Shown here in pieces: positions 26,330-36,249 of a DNA stretch of 64,000 bases (the stretch's first letter is position 1; each line of letters opens with the position of its first letter). The position numbers were made by a program, and so were the translations under genes. The notes beneath the pieces are model-generated. The model made no database searches. It was not told the origin of the DNA and was given only the letters and a program-made list of their open reading frames with translations. This stretch comes from Ruminiclostridium herbifermentans (GTDB lineage: Bacteria > Bacillota > Clostridia > Acetivibrionales > DSM-1351): positions 620,001-684,000 of the forward strand of contig NZ_CP061336.1 in the NCBI RefSeq assembly GCF_005473905.2, given 5' to 3'.

Positions 26330-27184
26330 TTACTCAAATATTGCTTTTTTAAATTCTGATGGAGAACAGCCTTTTACTTGCTTAAAAACTCGGTTGAAGG
26401 TCTTTATACTGTTAAAGCCCGAGTTAAATGATATTTCTGATATAGAATCAGAGGTATTAATAAGCATATTTACAGCTTTGGATACCTTGTAGTTGTTTAT
26501 ATATTGTCCTAAGGTCATACCAGTGGTATCTTTAAAAAATCGAGTGAAATGATACATGCTAAAGTTGGCCGATTTTGCAACATCAGCTAGTGAGATTTCT
26601 TCCTTGTAATTTTCATCTATGTATTTTGTTACCTGTTCAAGTATTTCCAGCTTTTTCATTTGTTTGTTCAATTGAGCAGAGCCAAGCTTTTCATTTGGTA
26701 TATAGCGCACTATTCCAGCTGCAATGTCATAGAGTCTGGCACCAACAAATAAATCATAGCCGGATTGTTTTTCTTTTTTTTCTCTATAGATACCTAAAAT
26801 TTGTTTCTCGAAAAAGCTATGAACGCTAAATTCATTATTTGTATTATTAATATATGGAATGTGAGGGTCTAAAATTTTTATTCCCGTTAAAAGGTTTGAA
26901 AGTTCCTCAAATAGTGCAGGCTCAAAGATAAGGATAATTCTGTCACATTTTTGAGGCTGCATTATAAAATAGTGTACTTCTCCCATGCCCACAATAAAAA
27001 TATCTCTATTATGTAAAGTGTATGTGGCATTGTTTTGGCCAATTTTAAGTTCTTCACCTAATACATAAATTATTTCAATTCTTTCATGCCAGTGAGGAGG
27101 AAATTCTTGAACATCAGTATTGAATATATATATTGGAAATGGTTCAGCATTATTGTTGTAAATTTTTTGATGATGTGCTTCCAT
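26330..27184 (-). CDS. AraC family transcriptional regulator
   Basis: This regulator has an N-terminal cupin sensor (FPPHWHERIEIIYVLGEELK, with YFIMQP) and a C-terminal double HTH (EEISLADVAKSANFSMYHFT, RFFKDTTGMTLGQYINNYKV, ISFNSGFNSIKTFNRVFKQV and KGCSPSEFKKA). This layout is typical of sugar-responsive activators. From ATG 27184 it has 284 residues with a weak RBS; an in-frame TTG at 27241 abuts a strong GGGAGG, so the start is uncertain. It lies upstream of the barrel protein on the same strand with a 168-bp gap and is its probable regulator. Confidence 0.88.
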   Translation of the reverse strand: MEAHHQKIYNNNAEPFPIYIFNTDVQEFPPHWHERIEIIYVLGEELKIGQNNATYTLHNRDIFIVGMGEVHYFIMQPQKCDRIILIFEPALFEELSNLLTGIKILDPHIPYINNTNNEFSVHSFFEKQILGIYREKKEKQSGYDLFVGARLYDIAAGIVRYIPNEKLGSAQLNKQMKKLEILEQVTKYIDENYKEEISLADVAKSANFSMYHFTRFFKDTTGMTLGQYINNYKVSKAVNMLINTSDSISEISFNSGFNSIKTFNRVFKQVKGCSPSEFKKAIFE

Positions 27185-27241
27185 AGTTAATATCCATCCG
27201 TATTTGGTAGAGCACAATATTTTACGGCATGGAATCCTCAA

Positions 27242-27775
27242 CCTCCCTTTAACCCTATTTTATTTAACAGTGATTTTAAACCATAACGGAACACTATAGC
27301 TTAGTGTATATTTTAATATACCACTCCTATGTAACTTTTAAGCATATACTAACATAGAATATTTTATATATAAAGAATCATATATGTCTAGAAACATATT
27401 ATGGTAATATATGCATCTTTTTAGTTTTCGATTTGGAACGGAATAGGAAGTAAGAAGCTTCATAAATAGTATTGGTTTTGAAGAACTTAATCCGTTGCTG
27501 CTGCAAAAATTTATAGCACGGAATCAGTATTGGTTTAACTCAGAACTTTAGGTAACCATTATACATGGTTAAGGTCAGCTAAGACCGTGATTGCTTCTGA
27601 TTTTATACTAAACTTGGATGAGGAAATTAAATATACATTCATTTATATATTATTAGCTGCACTGCTAATCTTAAACACTTATTACTTTAAATTATGAAAG
27701 ATGAACATGGTATTTAGAACATGTAAATAGAATAGGCAATACCATTAGAGAATTAATAATATTTTAGCTTCTGCA
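27242..27775. other. Intergenic region, nothing recognised
   Basis: Divergent promoters for the AraC gene and the FG-GAP-like gene should lie here. A small hairpin GGTCAGCTAAGACC is near 27572-27585. No gene or repeat family is seen. Confidence 0.4.
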
Positions 27776-27802
27776 TTGGGAAAGCCGAAGGGAGGACGCA
27801 AT

Positions 27803-28546
27803 TTGTATAATATAAATTCATTCGGAAAGTATTCAAATAATATAAATAATGTTATATCATTTGCTATTGGTGACGTTAACGGAGATGGTATTCCTGATTA
27901 TGTATATCTCACTGGAAACAAAATTCAGGATAGTTCATTTATACAAGATATTACACTCAATATAAAGGATGGTAAGACAGGACTCATACAGAACTTTAAG
28001 CTTGCATCAAATTCGGGATACAGTCCTGCAATAATTTTAGAGGACTTCACTGGAGACAAGGTTAAGGATATATTTGTAAGCATAGCCTCAGGTGGCAGTG
28101 GGGGAATTATGTTTTACTATATATTTACTGATATAAATAATCAAATAAGGATGATTTTTGATTATGAAATCTACAATAATAAATACAGCTATAAGATAGA
28201 GTATGAAAACTATTACAAAGTATCAGTAATGAATATTGAACTTCAAACAAATTATATAATAGATATAACCTATAAAGGTAAGGATTATTTAAATGATATA
28301 TATATGCCAAATGGAGAACTAAAATCTCCTATTGAAGGATGGGTTGACCCATTAAGCGGCCTATATCCTGTTGATTTTGACGGAAATGGTATTTATGAAT
28401 TATTAGGTTATCAAAGGATATCAGGTCAGTATCATGCTGATTCTTTAGGGTATGTACAAAGCGTACTAAAATGGAATGGAAGGAAATTTTATTTAATGGA
28501 TCAGTATGTTGCAATATTTGGAGCAGAAGTTGATGAAAAAGGATAA
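27803..28546 (+). CDS. FG-GAP/VCBS-like beta-propeller protein
   Basis: The 247-residue product starts at TTG 27803 with GGAGG 7 bp upstream. It shows repeated calcium-loop blades of the FG-GAP/VCBS type: FAIGDVNGDGIPDYVYLTGN, LEDFTGDKVKDIFVSIASGG and VDFDGNGIYELLGYQRISGQ, each DxxGDxxxD-like. No signal peptide or anchor is evident, which is unusual for this class and leaves its location open. Similar short proteins in Firmicutes spore-formers are uncharacterised. Terminators follow. Confidence 0.8.
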   Translation: MYNINSFGKYSNNINNVISFAIGDVNGDGIPDYVYLTGNKIQDSSFIQDITLNIKDGKTGLIQNFKLASNSGYSPAIILEDFTGDKVKDIFVSIASGGSGGIMFYYIFTDINNQIRMIFDYEIYNNKYSYKIEYENYYKVSVMNIELQTNYIIDITYKGKDYLNDIYMPNGELKSPIEGWVDPLSGLYPVDFDGNGIYELLGYQRISGQYHADSLGYVQSVLKWNGRKFYLMDQYVAIFGAEVDEKG

Positions 28547-28688
28547 AAACTACATATAGTATAGACAGGAGAAAAATACTAAAAAATATACAATTTTATT
28601 TTCAAAATTGTAATGTTTTTTTAGTATTTTTTACATATACATTATCGTTGAAATGATATAAAATACATACCGATGAAAATAATTCATT

Positions 28689-28718
28689 CTAGTTGGCGGA
28701 ATTATTTCCGCCAGCTAG
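28689..28718 (+). terminator. Strong hairpin downstream of the propeller gene
   Basis: CTAGTTGGCGGA (28689-28700) pairs with TCCGCCAGCTAG (28707-28718), allowing one G-T pair, with a 6-nt loop and a T-rich tail. Confidence 0.7.
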
Positions 28719-28747
28719 TCTTAATATATTTCTTCTTGAAAATTCTA

Positions 28748-28781
28748 TCCTTATGCTGAAGTTTTGGCATAGGGATTTTTT
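28748..28781 (+). terminator. Second intrinsic terminator
   Basis: TCCTTATGC (28748-28756) pairs with GCATAGGGA (28767-28775) and is followed by six T. A transcript between the two hairpins may be a small RNA, but no promoter is evident. Confidence 0.7.
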
Positions 28782-29005
28782 ATATTTTAAATTAAAAAAA
28801 ACAATAGCCTAATCCAAGCTAAAGGTTTGTTGTGTATGGTTAATAAATAATAATAAAAACGGCAGACATAGTGGAAATGGTTGGAACCTTCAACGTTTTT
28901 GAATAATAGATAATGGTGAAAAATGCTGCAAAAGGGTACTGTAAGAACGAGTAATTTTGGTAATAAATGGATTTAATAAAAATTAAATAAAAATAAAAAT
29001 TTCTA

Positions 29006-29034
29006 TTGACATAAACCATCTTCTTTTGTATAAT
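29006..29034 (+). promoter_or_regulatory. Promoter of the tRNA cluster
   Basis: A consensus vegetative promoter: TTGACA (29006-29011), 17-bp spacer, TATAAT (29029-29034), 32 bp before the first tRNA. Confidence 0.85.
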
Positions 29035-29066
29035 GTAAAAGCACGTTGCGAAACGGCAAATTTTAT

Positions 29067-29142
29067 GGCGGCGTAGCTCAGGGGCTAGAGCATTCGGTTC
29101 ATACCCGACAGGTCGTAGGTTCAAATCCCACCGCCGCTACCA
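29067..29142 (+). tRNA. tRNA with CAT anticodon (elongator Met, or Ile2)
   Basis: Complete cloverleaf with encoded CCA and anticodon loop TTCATAC. A normally paired acceptor end (G1-T72 wobble) distinguishes it from the initiator at 1353. CAT may instead be lysidine-modified tRNA-Ile; I cannot tell from the sequence alone. Confidence 0.93.
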
Positions 29143-29175
29143 TAAATAAGTGATAAAATGTATCACTTATTTCGT

Positions 29176-29250
29176 GGCCCGTTGGTCAAGCGGTTAAGAC
29201 ACCGCCCTTTCACGGCGATAACAGGGGTTCGATTCCCCTACGGGTCACCA
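29176..29250 (+). tRNA. tRNA-Glu (TTC)
   Basis: Complete cloverleaf with encoded CCA, anticodon loop CTTTCAC. It follows the CAT tRNA after 33 bp. Confidence 0.96.
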
Positions 29251-29253
29251 TTT

Positions 29254-29329
29254 GGGAGCTTAGCTCAGCTGGGAGAGCATCTGCCTTACAAGCAGAGGGT
29301 CATAGGTTCGAGCCCTATAGTTCCCACCA
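29254..29329 (+). tRNA. tRNA-Val (TAC)
   Basis: Complete cloverleaf with encoded CCA, anticodon loop CTTACAA. It starts 3 bp after tRNA-Glu, so the two are cut from one precursor. Confidence 0.96.
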
Positions 29330-29330
29330 A

Positions 29331-29360
29331 AAAGATTGCATTTTAATGCAATCTTTTTTT
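29331..29360 (+). terminator. Terminator of the tRNA cluster
   Basis: AAAGATTGCA pairs with TGCAATCTTT around TTTTAA, then a T-run. It begins right after the last CCA. Confidence 0.9.
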
Positions 29361-29497
29361 ATGTACAGAAATTTATATATTATCATTATACGTTGATAAT
29401 AGAATAAGTTTAAAAGATGGCTATTTGCAAATTAAGGTTATTGTATAATATAATTATATAAGCTAATCATGGTGTGTATTTGAAAGGATAGAAGCAG

Positions 29498-29971
29498 ATG
29501 GATATAGATGAAAGCTTAATAGAAAGAATTTTAGCAAAAATTTTTGAGAAGAAAGTGTACATGGATAAAAAGCAGATTAACTACTATAGACTTGATTTGG
29601 TTGAGCGAATTACAAAAAGACTTGCATCATTTCATGATGAATGTAAGGACTGTGAAGGCTTTATTGGCAAACTTGAGAATTATATTGACACAATTGGAAC
29701 TAATACAGATAAGCAAACTAAAAGGGAATATGATAAATATTTAAATGCAATTATTTCACATTTTGCTTCTAAACATAAACTTGTTGATGATAACTATTAT
29801 TTGTCCACATATATGACAATTGGAATGATGTTTGGTATGGTATTTGGGGCAGTAGGTATTATTGGTGACTCTAGTAACATGGGAATAGGAATAAGTATAG
29901 GACTTTGTATTGGTGTAGCTTTAGGAGTAAGCCAAGATGCCAAAGCAAAGAAAGATGGAAGAGTTATATAG
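29498..29971 (+). CDS. Membrane protein of unknown function
   Basis: This 157-residue protein has a charged helical N-terminal domain (1-100, with LERITKRL- and ECKDCEGF-like segments) and two C-terminal membrane helices rich in Gly (TIGMMFGMVFGAVGIIGD and GIGISIGLCIGVALGV), a glycine-zipper pattern. GAAAGGATAGAAGCAG precedes the ATG. It is convergent with the YitT gene and only 11 bp from it. No family is recognised. Confidence 0.75.
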   Translation: MDIDESLIERILAKIFEKKVYMDKKQINYYRLDLVERITKRLASFHDECKDCEGFIGKLENYIDTIGTNTDKQTKREYDKYLNAIISHFASKHKLVDDNYYLSTYMTIGMMFGMVFGAVGIIGDSSNMGIGISIGLCIGVALGVSQDAKAKKDGRVI

Positions 29972-29982
29972 GCATTAATATC

Positions 29983-30843
29983 TTATGAATCAATGCTTCT
30001 AAAGCCTTTGCCAATAATTTCAGATGTATTGCTGATTGTGATAAATGCAGAGTGGTCTACACTTCGTATAAAGGTACGAAGCTGTATAGCTTGCCTTCTG
30101 TTTAGAACTGTACTAATTACTATCTCCTGTTTATTAGTAAATGCACCCTCAGCCTTATATATAGTTGCTCCTCTATTAATAGTATTTACAATATAGTTTT
30201 TAATCTCATCAGGTTTTGAACTTATTATTACCATTAGTTTTTTTACATTTAAGCCATCTATTACAATGTCAATCATAAAGGCTTTAATAATTAGCCCTAT
30301 AATAGAATACATACCTATTCTAATTCCAAAAACAGCACCAGCTCCTGCAGCAATTAAAAAATCTGAGAGTAATAAAGTTTTTCCAATATCTAGCTGAGTT
30401 AATTTACTTATTATTTTAGCTATAATATCTGTACCACCTGTAGATGCGTTGCAGTTAAAAATAATTGCTGAGCCAACTGCTGGAAAGATAATAGAATAAA
30501 TTAACTCTAGCATAAGATCACCTGTTAATGATGCTTTAATTGGGAATATGGTCTGAATAAGCCATACAATACCTGATAACGCAAAGCTTGAGTAAATTGT
30601 TTTAGAACCAAAATCTCTTCCAAGGAAAAGAAATCCCACTAGCATTAATAGAATATTAATTATAAGCATCATTGGACCGACGTCAATTCTTGGAAAGAAG
30701 CTGCTTATAATAATTGCTAAGCCGCTTACCCCTCCAGTTGCAAAATTATTGGGGATTTTAAATATACAGATACCAATTCCCACTAGTATCAGCCCTATAT
30801 TAATTAGTAAAAAGTCTTTTGTAAAATTCTTTATTTTTGTCAT
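29983..30843 (-). CDS. YitT family membrane protein (DUF161/DUF2179)
   Basis: The 286-residue protein has five or six membrane helices in its first 200 residues (IGLILVGIGICIFKIPNNFA, then GGVSGLAIII) and a C-terminal soluble DUF2179 domain (KPDEIKNYIVNTINRGATIY, then EIIGKGFRSID). The family is widespread in Firmicutes, several copies per genome, with unproven transport function. AGGAG lies 9 bp before the ATG. Confidence 0.92.
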   Translation of the reverse strand: MTKIKNFTKDFLLINIGLILVGIGICIFKIPNNFATGGVSGLAIIISSFFPRIDVGPMMLIINILLMLVGFLFLGRDFGSKTIYSSFALSGIVWLIQTIFPIKASLTGDLMLELIYSIIFPAVGSAIIFNCNASTGGTDIIAKIISKLTQLDIGKTLLLSDFLIAAGAGAVFGIRIGMYSIIGLIIKAFMIDIVIDGLNVKKLMVIISSKPDEIKNYIVNTINRGATIYKAEGAFTNKQEIVISTVLNRRQAIQLRTFIRSVDHSAFITISNTSEIIGKGFRSIDS

Positions 30844-32012
30844 ATAGCTACTCCTATAATTTATGTGTTGTTAATGTTGATTTTCAACCTATAGTAATTA
30901 ATTAAGCTTTCCTAACTTTAACTAAAATCAAGTACCATACAAATATCCGATGATATCGTCTCATAAGTCATTAGTTTTTATCGTAATTGTGCTTTTGTTC
31001 CTGATTCAGTTTGGGTTTGTTTTATAGCTTTTACTTGAAGAATCTAAAATAACTTTAATTACAAGTATGTTTTTAGTCAATTGCCCGACAGTAATTACTG
31101 CCTGTGCATTGATACTAATATTTTTATAGTTTGCTCAAGTATATATTTGCTTATGCCTGTGCTTAAACTAGATTGTTTATATATGTGGGCGGATATATTA
31201 TTTAAGGATAAACTTCACAATAAATTGAGTATTTAGTCTAGTTTTTAGTAGAAATTATTCTATGCTTTTTGGTATTTCCTATACAACTAGAGTTTTTTAA
31301 TTATGAAAATATAAGACTTTGACAAATGAAAAGTCAAATTACTGCTTAGTATAATTTTGATTATGTGATAACAAACAATTAATAAACTTTGGTATAATTC
31401 GATTTTTCATTGATAGGGTTGCGCCTATTTTTTTGGTGGTTAAATGATATTTGAAAAATAATATCAAGGCAACAAAAAACTTTTCGACAGGGTGCATCAA
31501 AAAAGAATAACGTTATGATTACAATTTTGTTTTAATCAAACTAGAAATACTTAAATTCATGTTATAGTTGTACAGCAATTTGATGATACATGTCAAAAAC
31601 ATATTATTTCCCTATACCAAATATGACAAATAATTTTTATTGCCCGCATTATAATCATAAAGTCAATTAGGGTTGAAACTTTCGAAGCGATAGAATATCG
31701 TTTTTTTAGCCGACATGTGCTTTCAAGCGTTTATTTATAGGGGTCAGCGATTGGGTTATAGGAAGTGACTTCATGAGTCTTTAACCACTAACCCAAATTA
31801 TCGTCCTATATTATCCATTATTCAGCCAGTATTGATTGACTTAAGGCAAATGAGGTGCGGTTTTGGATTAAGAATTATAAGTAATCCAAAGAACTCAAAG
31901 CATTTTATAGCAATAGTTATATAGTGCTGCCATAATAGAGTTTTTAAGAGATTTTTTAAGAGGTAAATAATAATTAAAAAACAAATGATAAAGTACAGGG
32001 GGAACAATAAAG
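30844..32012. other. 1.2-kb intergenic region before spoIIE
   Basis: No gene is supported. Elements seen: a weak terminator-like hairpin ATAGG-GTTGCG-CCTAT with seven T near 31413-31435, and a hairpin GATTGGGTTA/TAACCCAAATTATC around 31749-31805. The length is unusual and may hold the sporulation promoter of spoIIE or lost genes. Confidence 0.4.
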
Positions 32013-34433
32013 ATGAAGACAGAAACACTTCCGTATAAAAATATTGGGGGCTTTAGTTCTGCTGAACGAAAAAAGAGCAGAAGTGCAAAACTTTTGAGTC
32101 TGCTTGACTATCTGAATAAGGCGAATTTTTTTATCTTGCCCATGGCTTTTTTACTAGGAAGAATCACACTTTTTGATGGACGAATGCCATTTGGTATTGC
32201 AATTTATGCAGCAACATTAGGAATGAATATTAACAGGATATTTATATCAATTGCAATTTTTGCTGGGATGCTATCATCTGGTTCAGCATATGAAAATGAA
32301 CTCTTCTATAAGCTAATTACAGCTTTTACTGCAATGCTTTTGATAAATGCAATTAATATTCCGTTTAAGAAGAGTGTAGGTTCACATTTGAGAGTCGGAA
32401 TTATAACCTTTATAGGTCTATTAGTACCCGAAATTTTGTTTATATACTTACAAGGCTTCTATATGTATAGCATTCTTGAAGCATTGTTAAACGCATTTAT
32501 TATTTTTGCACTTGTATTTGTATTTAAAAATGTAATGGGAGTGTTAGATAGTCCCACAAGGATATACAGCCTTACAAATGAAGAAACATTGAGTATAGCT
32601 ATTGCATGTGCATTGGCTGTAAGCGGTTTGGGGCCTTTCTATATTTATGGAGTAAGTCTTAGAAATGTTTTGTGCATAATAATAATACTTATTTTTAGCT
32701 ATAAAGCTGGTACGGGGAATGGCACTGCAATTGGTGTGATTGTAGGAACTCTAATAAGTATTTCCTCTGAGACATCAACTGCTATTGCCTCATTTGCTTT
32801 TTGTGGACTAATTTCAGGAATTCTAAGAAGCATGGGCAAGGTTGGATGCTGTTTAGGCGTATTAATGGGAGATGCAATATTGACGTACATTATTACAGGT
32901 TCAATTGAGGTGCTTATTATATATGAAATAATTATATCAATATTAGTCTTTCTGCTAATCCCAGAAAAAGTTATGGATGCTATTGTTAGCAGATTTGATA
33001 CCAAGTTATTTTCAAAAGGAGATAAAAAAGGATATAGCGCTAGAATCAAAGAGATAACTGTTGATAAATTAAACAGGTTTGCAATTGCATTTGGCGAAAT
33101 GGCTAAGACCTTTGATGAAATATCTGAAACTAGGACTATTACAGAAAAACACGATATTACAGCAATATTTGATAGAGTGGCCGATAAAGTATGCAGAGAT
33201 TGCAGCTTATGTACCCATTGCTGGGAACAGAACTTTTGTAACACTTACCAAATTATGTTCAAAATAGTTGAAAAGTTAGATAGCAAGGGATGGATTGAAC
33301 AAGAGGACATTCCTAAATATTTTTTGGACAGATGTGAAAGAGTGGAAGAATTTGTGAAGTCGGTAAATAATGTGTTTGAACTGTTTAAGGTTGATATGGT
33401 TTGGAGGAATAGGGTTGGAGAAAGCAGAGGCTTAGTGTCACAACAGTTGAGGAGTATGTCAAAGGTGATTTCTAATTTAGCTAATGAATTAAATAGAGAT
33501 ATTGATTTTAAGGATGATATAGAAAATCAGCTAATATTGGAATTATCAAAAGCAGGTATGAAAAATGTAGAGGCTATTGTATATGAAAATCGATATGGTA
33601 AATATGAAATTACTTTATCCTACAAAGGATGCGGTGGAAGAAGAAGCTGTATCGGAAATGTTGAGAAGGTAGTTTCTGGGGTAGTTAACCGCAGAATGCT
33701 GAAGGATGGTAGTGAGTGCGGACTAAATGCAAAAACTAACATGTGCACCATTAAGCTTGGTGAGGAGGAAACCTTTAAAGTAATTACTGGTGTAGCAAGA
33801 ATGTCAAAGCATGATAAATATGTTTCTGGTGATAACTATACTTTTATAAATACTGGCGATGGCAAATATATAGCAGCCTTGAGTGATGGAATGGGAACAG
33901 GGCATAAGGCATGTATGCAAAGTAAGGCAACAATTAATTTAATTGAGCAATTTATGGAGTCGGGTTTTGATAAGGATACAACAGTTAAGCTTATTAACTC
34001 ACTTCTAGTTCTTAAATCTGACGATGATTCCTTTGCAACCATTGATATATCTGTTGTGGATTTATATGAGGGAGAAGTGGAATTTGTGAAGGTTGGGGCA
34101 GCACCTACTTTTATCAAAAGAAATGATTTTGTTGAAATAGTAAAGACAGCATCGCTGCCAGCAGGCATTATGAGTGATGTTGAACTGGAATTGGTACATA
34201 AAAAAGTAGATAATGGTGACTTTCTTATAATGCTTTCTGATGGAATTATTGATGCATTTAAAGCCACTCCAGACAGTATAAAAGCTGTTCAAGGTATTTT
34301 GGAAAACATGACTAGCAAAAATCCTCAAAAAATAGCAGATGATTTATTAGAAGAGGCATTATGCGCCTGTGATGATAAAAAACCAGTTGATGATATGATG
34401 GTTTTGGTAGCAAAGGTATGGAAATCTAAGTAA
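32013..34433 (+). CDS. spoIIE: Stage II sporulation protein E, PP2C-type phosphatase
   Basis: This 806-residue protein dephosphorylates the anti-anti-sigma factor SpoIIAA to activate sigma-F in the forespore, and also helps form the polar septum. About ten membrane helices occupy residues 35-320. A cytoplasmic linker with a Cys-rich patch (CRDCSLCTHCWEQNFC) follows at about 390-415, and the PP2C phosphatase domain covers 580-806 with metal-binding aspartates in ALSDGMGTGHKA and IMLSDGIIDAF, and DDSFATIDISVVDL before them. The length is usual for clostridia. AGGGGGA precedes the ATG. The genes that often follow (tilS, hpt, ftsH) are absent here. Confidence 0.96.
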   Translation: MKTETLPYKNIGGFSSAERKKSRSAKLLSLLDYLNKANFFILPMAFLLGRITLFDGRMPFGIAIYAATLGMNINRIFISIAIFAGMLSSGSAYENELFYKLITAFTAMLLINAINIPFKKSVGSHLRVGIITFIGLLVPEILFIYLQGFYMYSILEALLNAFIIFALVFVFKNVMGVLDSPTRIYSLTNEETLSIAIACALAVSGLGPFYIYGVSLRNVLCIIIILIFSYKAGTGNGTAIGVIVGTLISISSETSTAIASFAFCGLISGILRSMGKVGCCLGVLMGDAILTYIITGSIEVLIIYEIIISILVFLLIPEKVMDAIVSRFDTKLFSKGDKKGYSARIKEITVDKLNRFAIAFGEMAKTFDEISETRTITEKHDITAIFDRVADKVCRDCSLCTHCWEQNFCNTYQIMFKIVEKLDSKGWIEQEDIPKYFLDRCERVEEFVKSVNNVFELFKVDMVWRNRVGESRGLVSQQLRSMSKVISNLANELNRDIDFKDDIENQLILELSKAGMKNVEAIVYENRYGKYEITLSYKGCGGRRSCIGNVEKVVSGVVNRRMLKDGSECGLNAKTNMCTIKLGEEETFKVITGVARMSKHDKYVSGDNYTFINTGDGKYIAALSDGMGTGHKACMQSKATINLIEQFMESGFDKDTTVKLINSLLVLKSDDDSFATIDISVVDLYEGEVEFVKVGAAPTFIKRNDFVEIVKTASLPAGIMSDVELELVHKKVDNGDFLIMLSDGIIDAFKATPDSIKAVQGILENMTSKNPQKIADDLLEEALCACDDKKPVDDMMVLVAKVWKSK

Positions 34434-34539
34434 TTTGTAATTGATAATTAGTATTTGTGTATAAAAATAGTAAACTTCCATAAACTACTCATACTACTAT
34501 GTTTATATTTAAAAATAGATGAACTATTTTTTAAATTAC

Positions 34540-34720
34540 TGGTGAAGAGGTGTGATGCAGAAGCTAGCCACTCATTGCTAGATAGAGTAGTTAAAGTAGA
34601 TAAAATACTGCGTACCTCCCACAATAGATTCGCTCTAATGGATGCTTGCATGGGCGTGGGGAGGTTAGTAGTAAAAAACATTTGCGGACTACGTCCTATC
34701 GCCGCAGATGCGGCTATTTT
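34540..34720 (+). ncRNA. Candidate small RNA after spoIIE
   Basis: A GC-richer island with several helices: CTAGC/GCTAG (34564-34581), ACCTCC-CAC (34614-34622) with GTGGGGAGGT (34656-34665), GGAC/GTCC (34686-34696) and GCCGC/GCGGC (34701-34714) followed by TATTTT, a terminator-like end. Open frames on both strands lack RBS and family resemblance. TGCGTACCTCC (34609-34619) and GGAGGTTAGTA (34660-34670) are exact 11-nt matches to the anti-SD and SD segments of the mini-gene array at 19.2-20.0 kb. No clear promoter was found. Confidence 0.4.
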
Positions 34721-34780
34721 AAAATGTGATACTACATTTTTAAATGCAAATTAGTATAAATATTCTTGATGGAGGATACT

Positions 34781-35113
34781 ATGTTTGATGGGAAATCTAA
34801 AAAAGTAATATTCATTAATGACATTCATTCTAACTTATTTGAATCGGCTATATTAGTTTTAAAAGAGGAAAAAGACAGAGAGGAGAAATGCCATATTTTC
34901 AATTCAGATAAGAGAAACAATGTTAGAAATGATTTTATTCTGAAGGAGGCAGAATCAATCATTAACAACTATATTAAAGAAAATAAGAGCAAGCTTGTCC
35001 CACAGAAGAAGTCAACAAAATCAAACAGTGAATTTATGAAAAATGTAATAATTAACTCAGCTTTGATAGGAAGTGTTGTTGCAGTGGTTTTCCTTTTGTT
35101 AAAGCTGTTTTAG
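34781..35113 (+). CDS. Small tail-anchored protein of unknown function
   Basis: The 110-residue protein is polar and charged for 85 residues (DIHSNLFESAILVLKEEKDR, then ESIINNYIKE) and ends in a single membrane helix (NSALIGSVVAVVFLLLKLF) at the very C-terminus, so it should be inserted tail-first with its body in the cytoplasm. GGAGG precedes ATG 34781. It follows the candidate small RNA and may share its transcript. Confidence 0.75.
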   Translation: MFDGKSKKVIFINDIHSNLFESAILVLKEEKDREEKCHIFNSDKRNNVRNDFILKEAESIINNYIKENKSKLVPQKKSTKSNSEFMKNVIINSALIGSVVAVVFLLLKLF

Positions 35114-35231
35114 GATTTTAAAGCGGCTTTATCAAATAATCTGTAGTAATAATGATATCGCTCTTGATTTTAATATATTATATATATTATTATATGATAT
35201 GATATGTGTATAACAATCTTAAGGAGCATAT

Positions 35232-35873
35232 ATGAAATTGAATTTTAACAAGTTAATAGATTTCTTCTTACTAAAAAAAGACTTCTATTCAAAACTGAAT
35301 GATAAAATTATGTGGCTCTACGTAGGCATTGTTTTTGTTGGCTTACGGGATGTATTTTTCGTTGCCCTAAACATGAACTCAAACAATGCAGAATTTAAAA
35401 ATAATTTTATATTAGATTTTAAATCAATAGGAATGTTGATTTTAACAGCTTTGGTGGTAGGCTTTTTAGATTTAATTGCTTTTTCATATCCTGCTTTTGA
35501 TACAATTAAGCATTTTAAAAATAGAAATGAGAGCAAGTCCATGTCTTTGGTTATGATATATTCCAGCCAATTGACAAAGGTTGCAAAGTTGTATGCTATA
35601 GCTAATGTCATTGTCACACCTATACAATTATTGAGTTATTTTATTGGGAACATGGCCGGTTCGTACAATTTTGAAATACTTATTTACATATCCTTATTGC
35701 TGGAGATATTAGCATATTTTTGGTTCAATGGAGCTATAACACGTGGCTTATGTGTACTTTTTAAACTTCCAAATAACATCAGAGGAATTGTTTTTGTCCT
35801 TGTATTTATCTGGAATGCATTGTTGGGTCAGGCTATAGTTTACCTGCTCAATCTTGTTTTAGTTAGATTGTAG
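35232..35873 (+). CDS. Polytopic membrane protein, Yip1-like
   Basis: This 213-residue protein has about five membrane helices (segments near residues 27-45, 62-85, 118-140, 150-170 and 182-210) and a short cytoplasmic N-terminus. The overall layout resembles Yip1/YIF1-type domains of Firmicutes, though no signature is decisive. AAGGAG precedes the ATG and a strong terminator follows. Confidence 0.7.
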   Translation: MKLNFNKLIDFFLLKKDFYSKLNDKIMWLYVGIVFVGLRDVFFVALNMNSNNAEFKNNFILDFKSIGMLILTALVVGFLDLIAFSYPAFDTIKHFKNRNESKSMSLVMIYSSQLTKVAKLYAIANVIVTPIQLLSYFIGNMAGSYNFEILIYISLLLEILAYFWFNGAITRGLCVLFKLPNNIRGIVFVLVFIWNALLGQAIVYLLNLVLVRL

Positions 35874-35953
35874 TAAATTTTTTTGCAATTATATTCAAAA
35901 AAGCAATGTTTGAATATTGAACTGCCTCATAAGTTAGATTTGAATGATATGTA

Positions 35954-35990
35954 CCCCCTTACTGGGCAAAATCCGGCTAAGGGGGTTTTT
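35954..35990 (+). terminator. Terminator after the Yip1-like gene
   Basis: CCCCCTTA (35954-35961) pairs with TAAGGGGG (35978-35985), followed by five T. Confidence 0.85.
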
Positions 35991-35993
35991 ACG

Positions 35994-36139
35994 TGAAATA
36001 TGATTTTAGCTTAAAGCAAAGAATATTAATGGCTTATGAATCTGGTGAAGGTACCTATGTCAATACTTTGACACAATTAGTGGACCTTATTTATGCAACT
36101 ATAAAAGCACTTCCTTTCATTTACTTTGAATTTAAATAA
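35994..36139 (+). pseudogene. Possible transposase N-terminal remnant
   Basis: A frame beginning near GTG 35994 reads YDFSLKQRILMAYESGEGTY and continues about 25 residues to a stop. The first part resembles the HTH start of IS3-type OrfA proteins; the rest does not. No RBS, inverted repeats or second frame were found. Confidence 0.3.
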
Positions 36140-36249
36140 CTAATACTGTTATGTATCGTGGTTATAAATAATTTTCTATGTGCAAATATAGCTGGATTAT
36201 TGAAATCTCAGATTGTACGCAAATATTTTTCTTAAGTAAAGAATATTAG

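Noticed and set aside
27216-27241. Start-Pro-stop mini frame before the AraC gene
   Set aside because: It is read from GGGAGG upstream of ATG-CCG-TAA on the minus strand, but the same SD may serve the TTG start of the AraC gene; too short to support.
34455-34754. Open frames on both strands after spoIIE
   Set aside because: Neither has an RBS or family resemblance; the sequence makes better sense as structured RNA.
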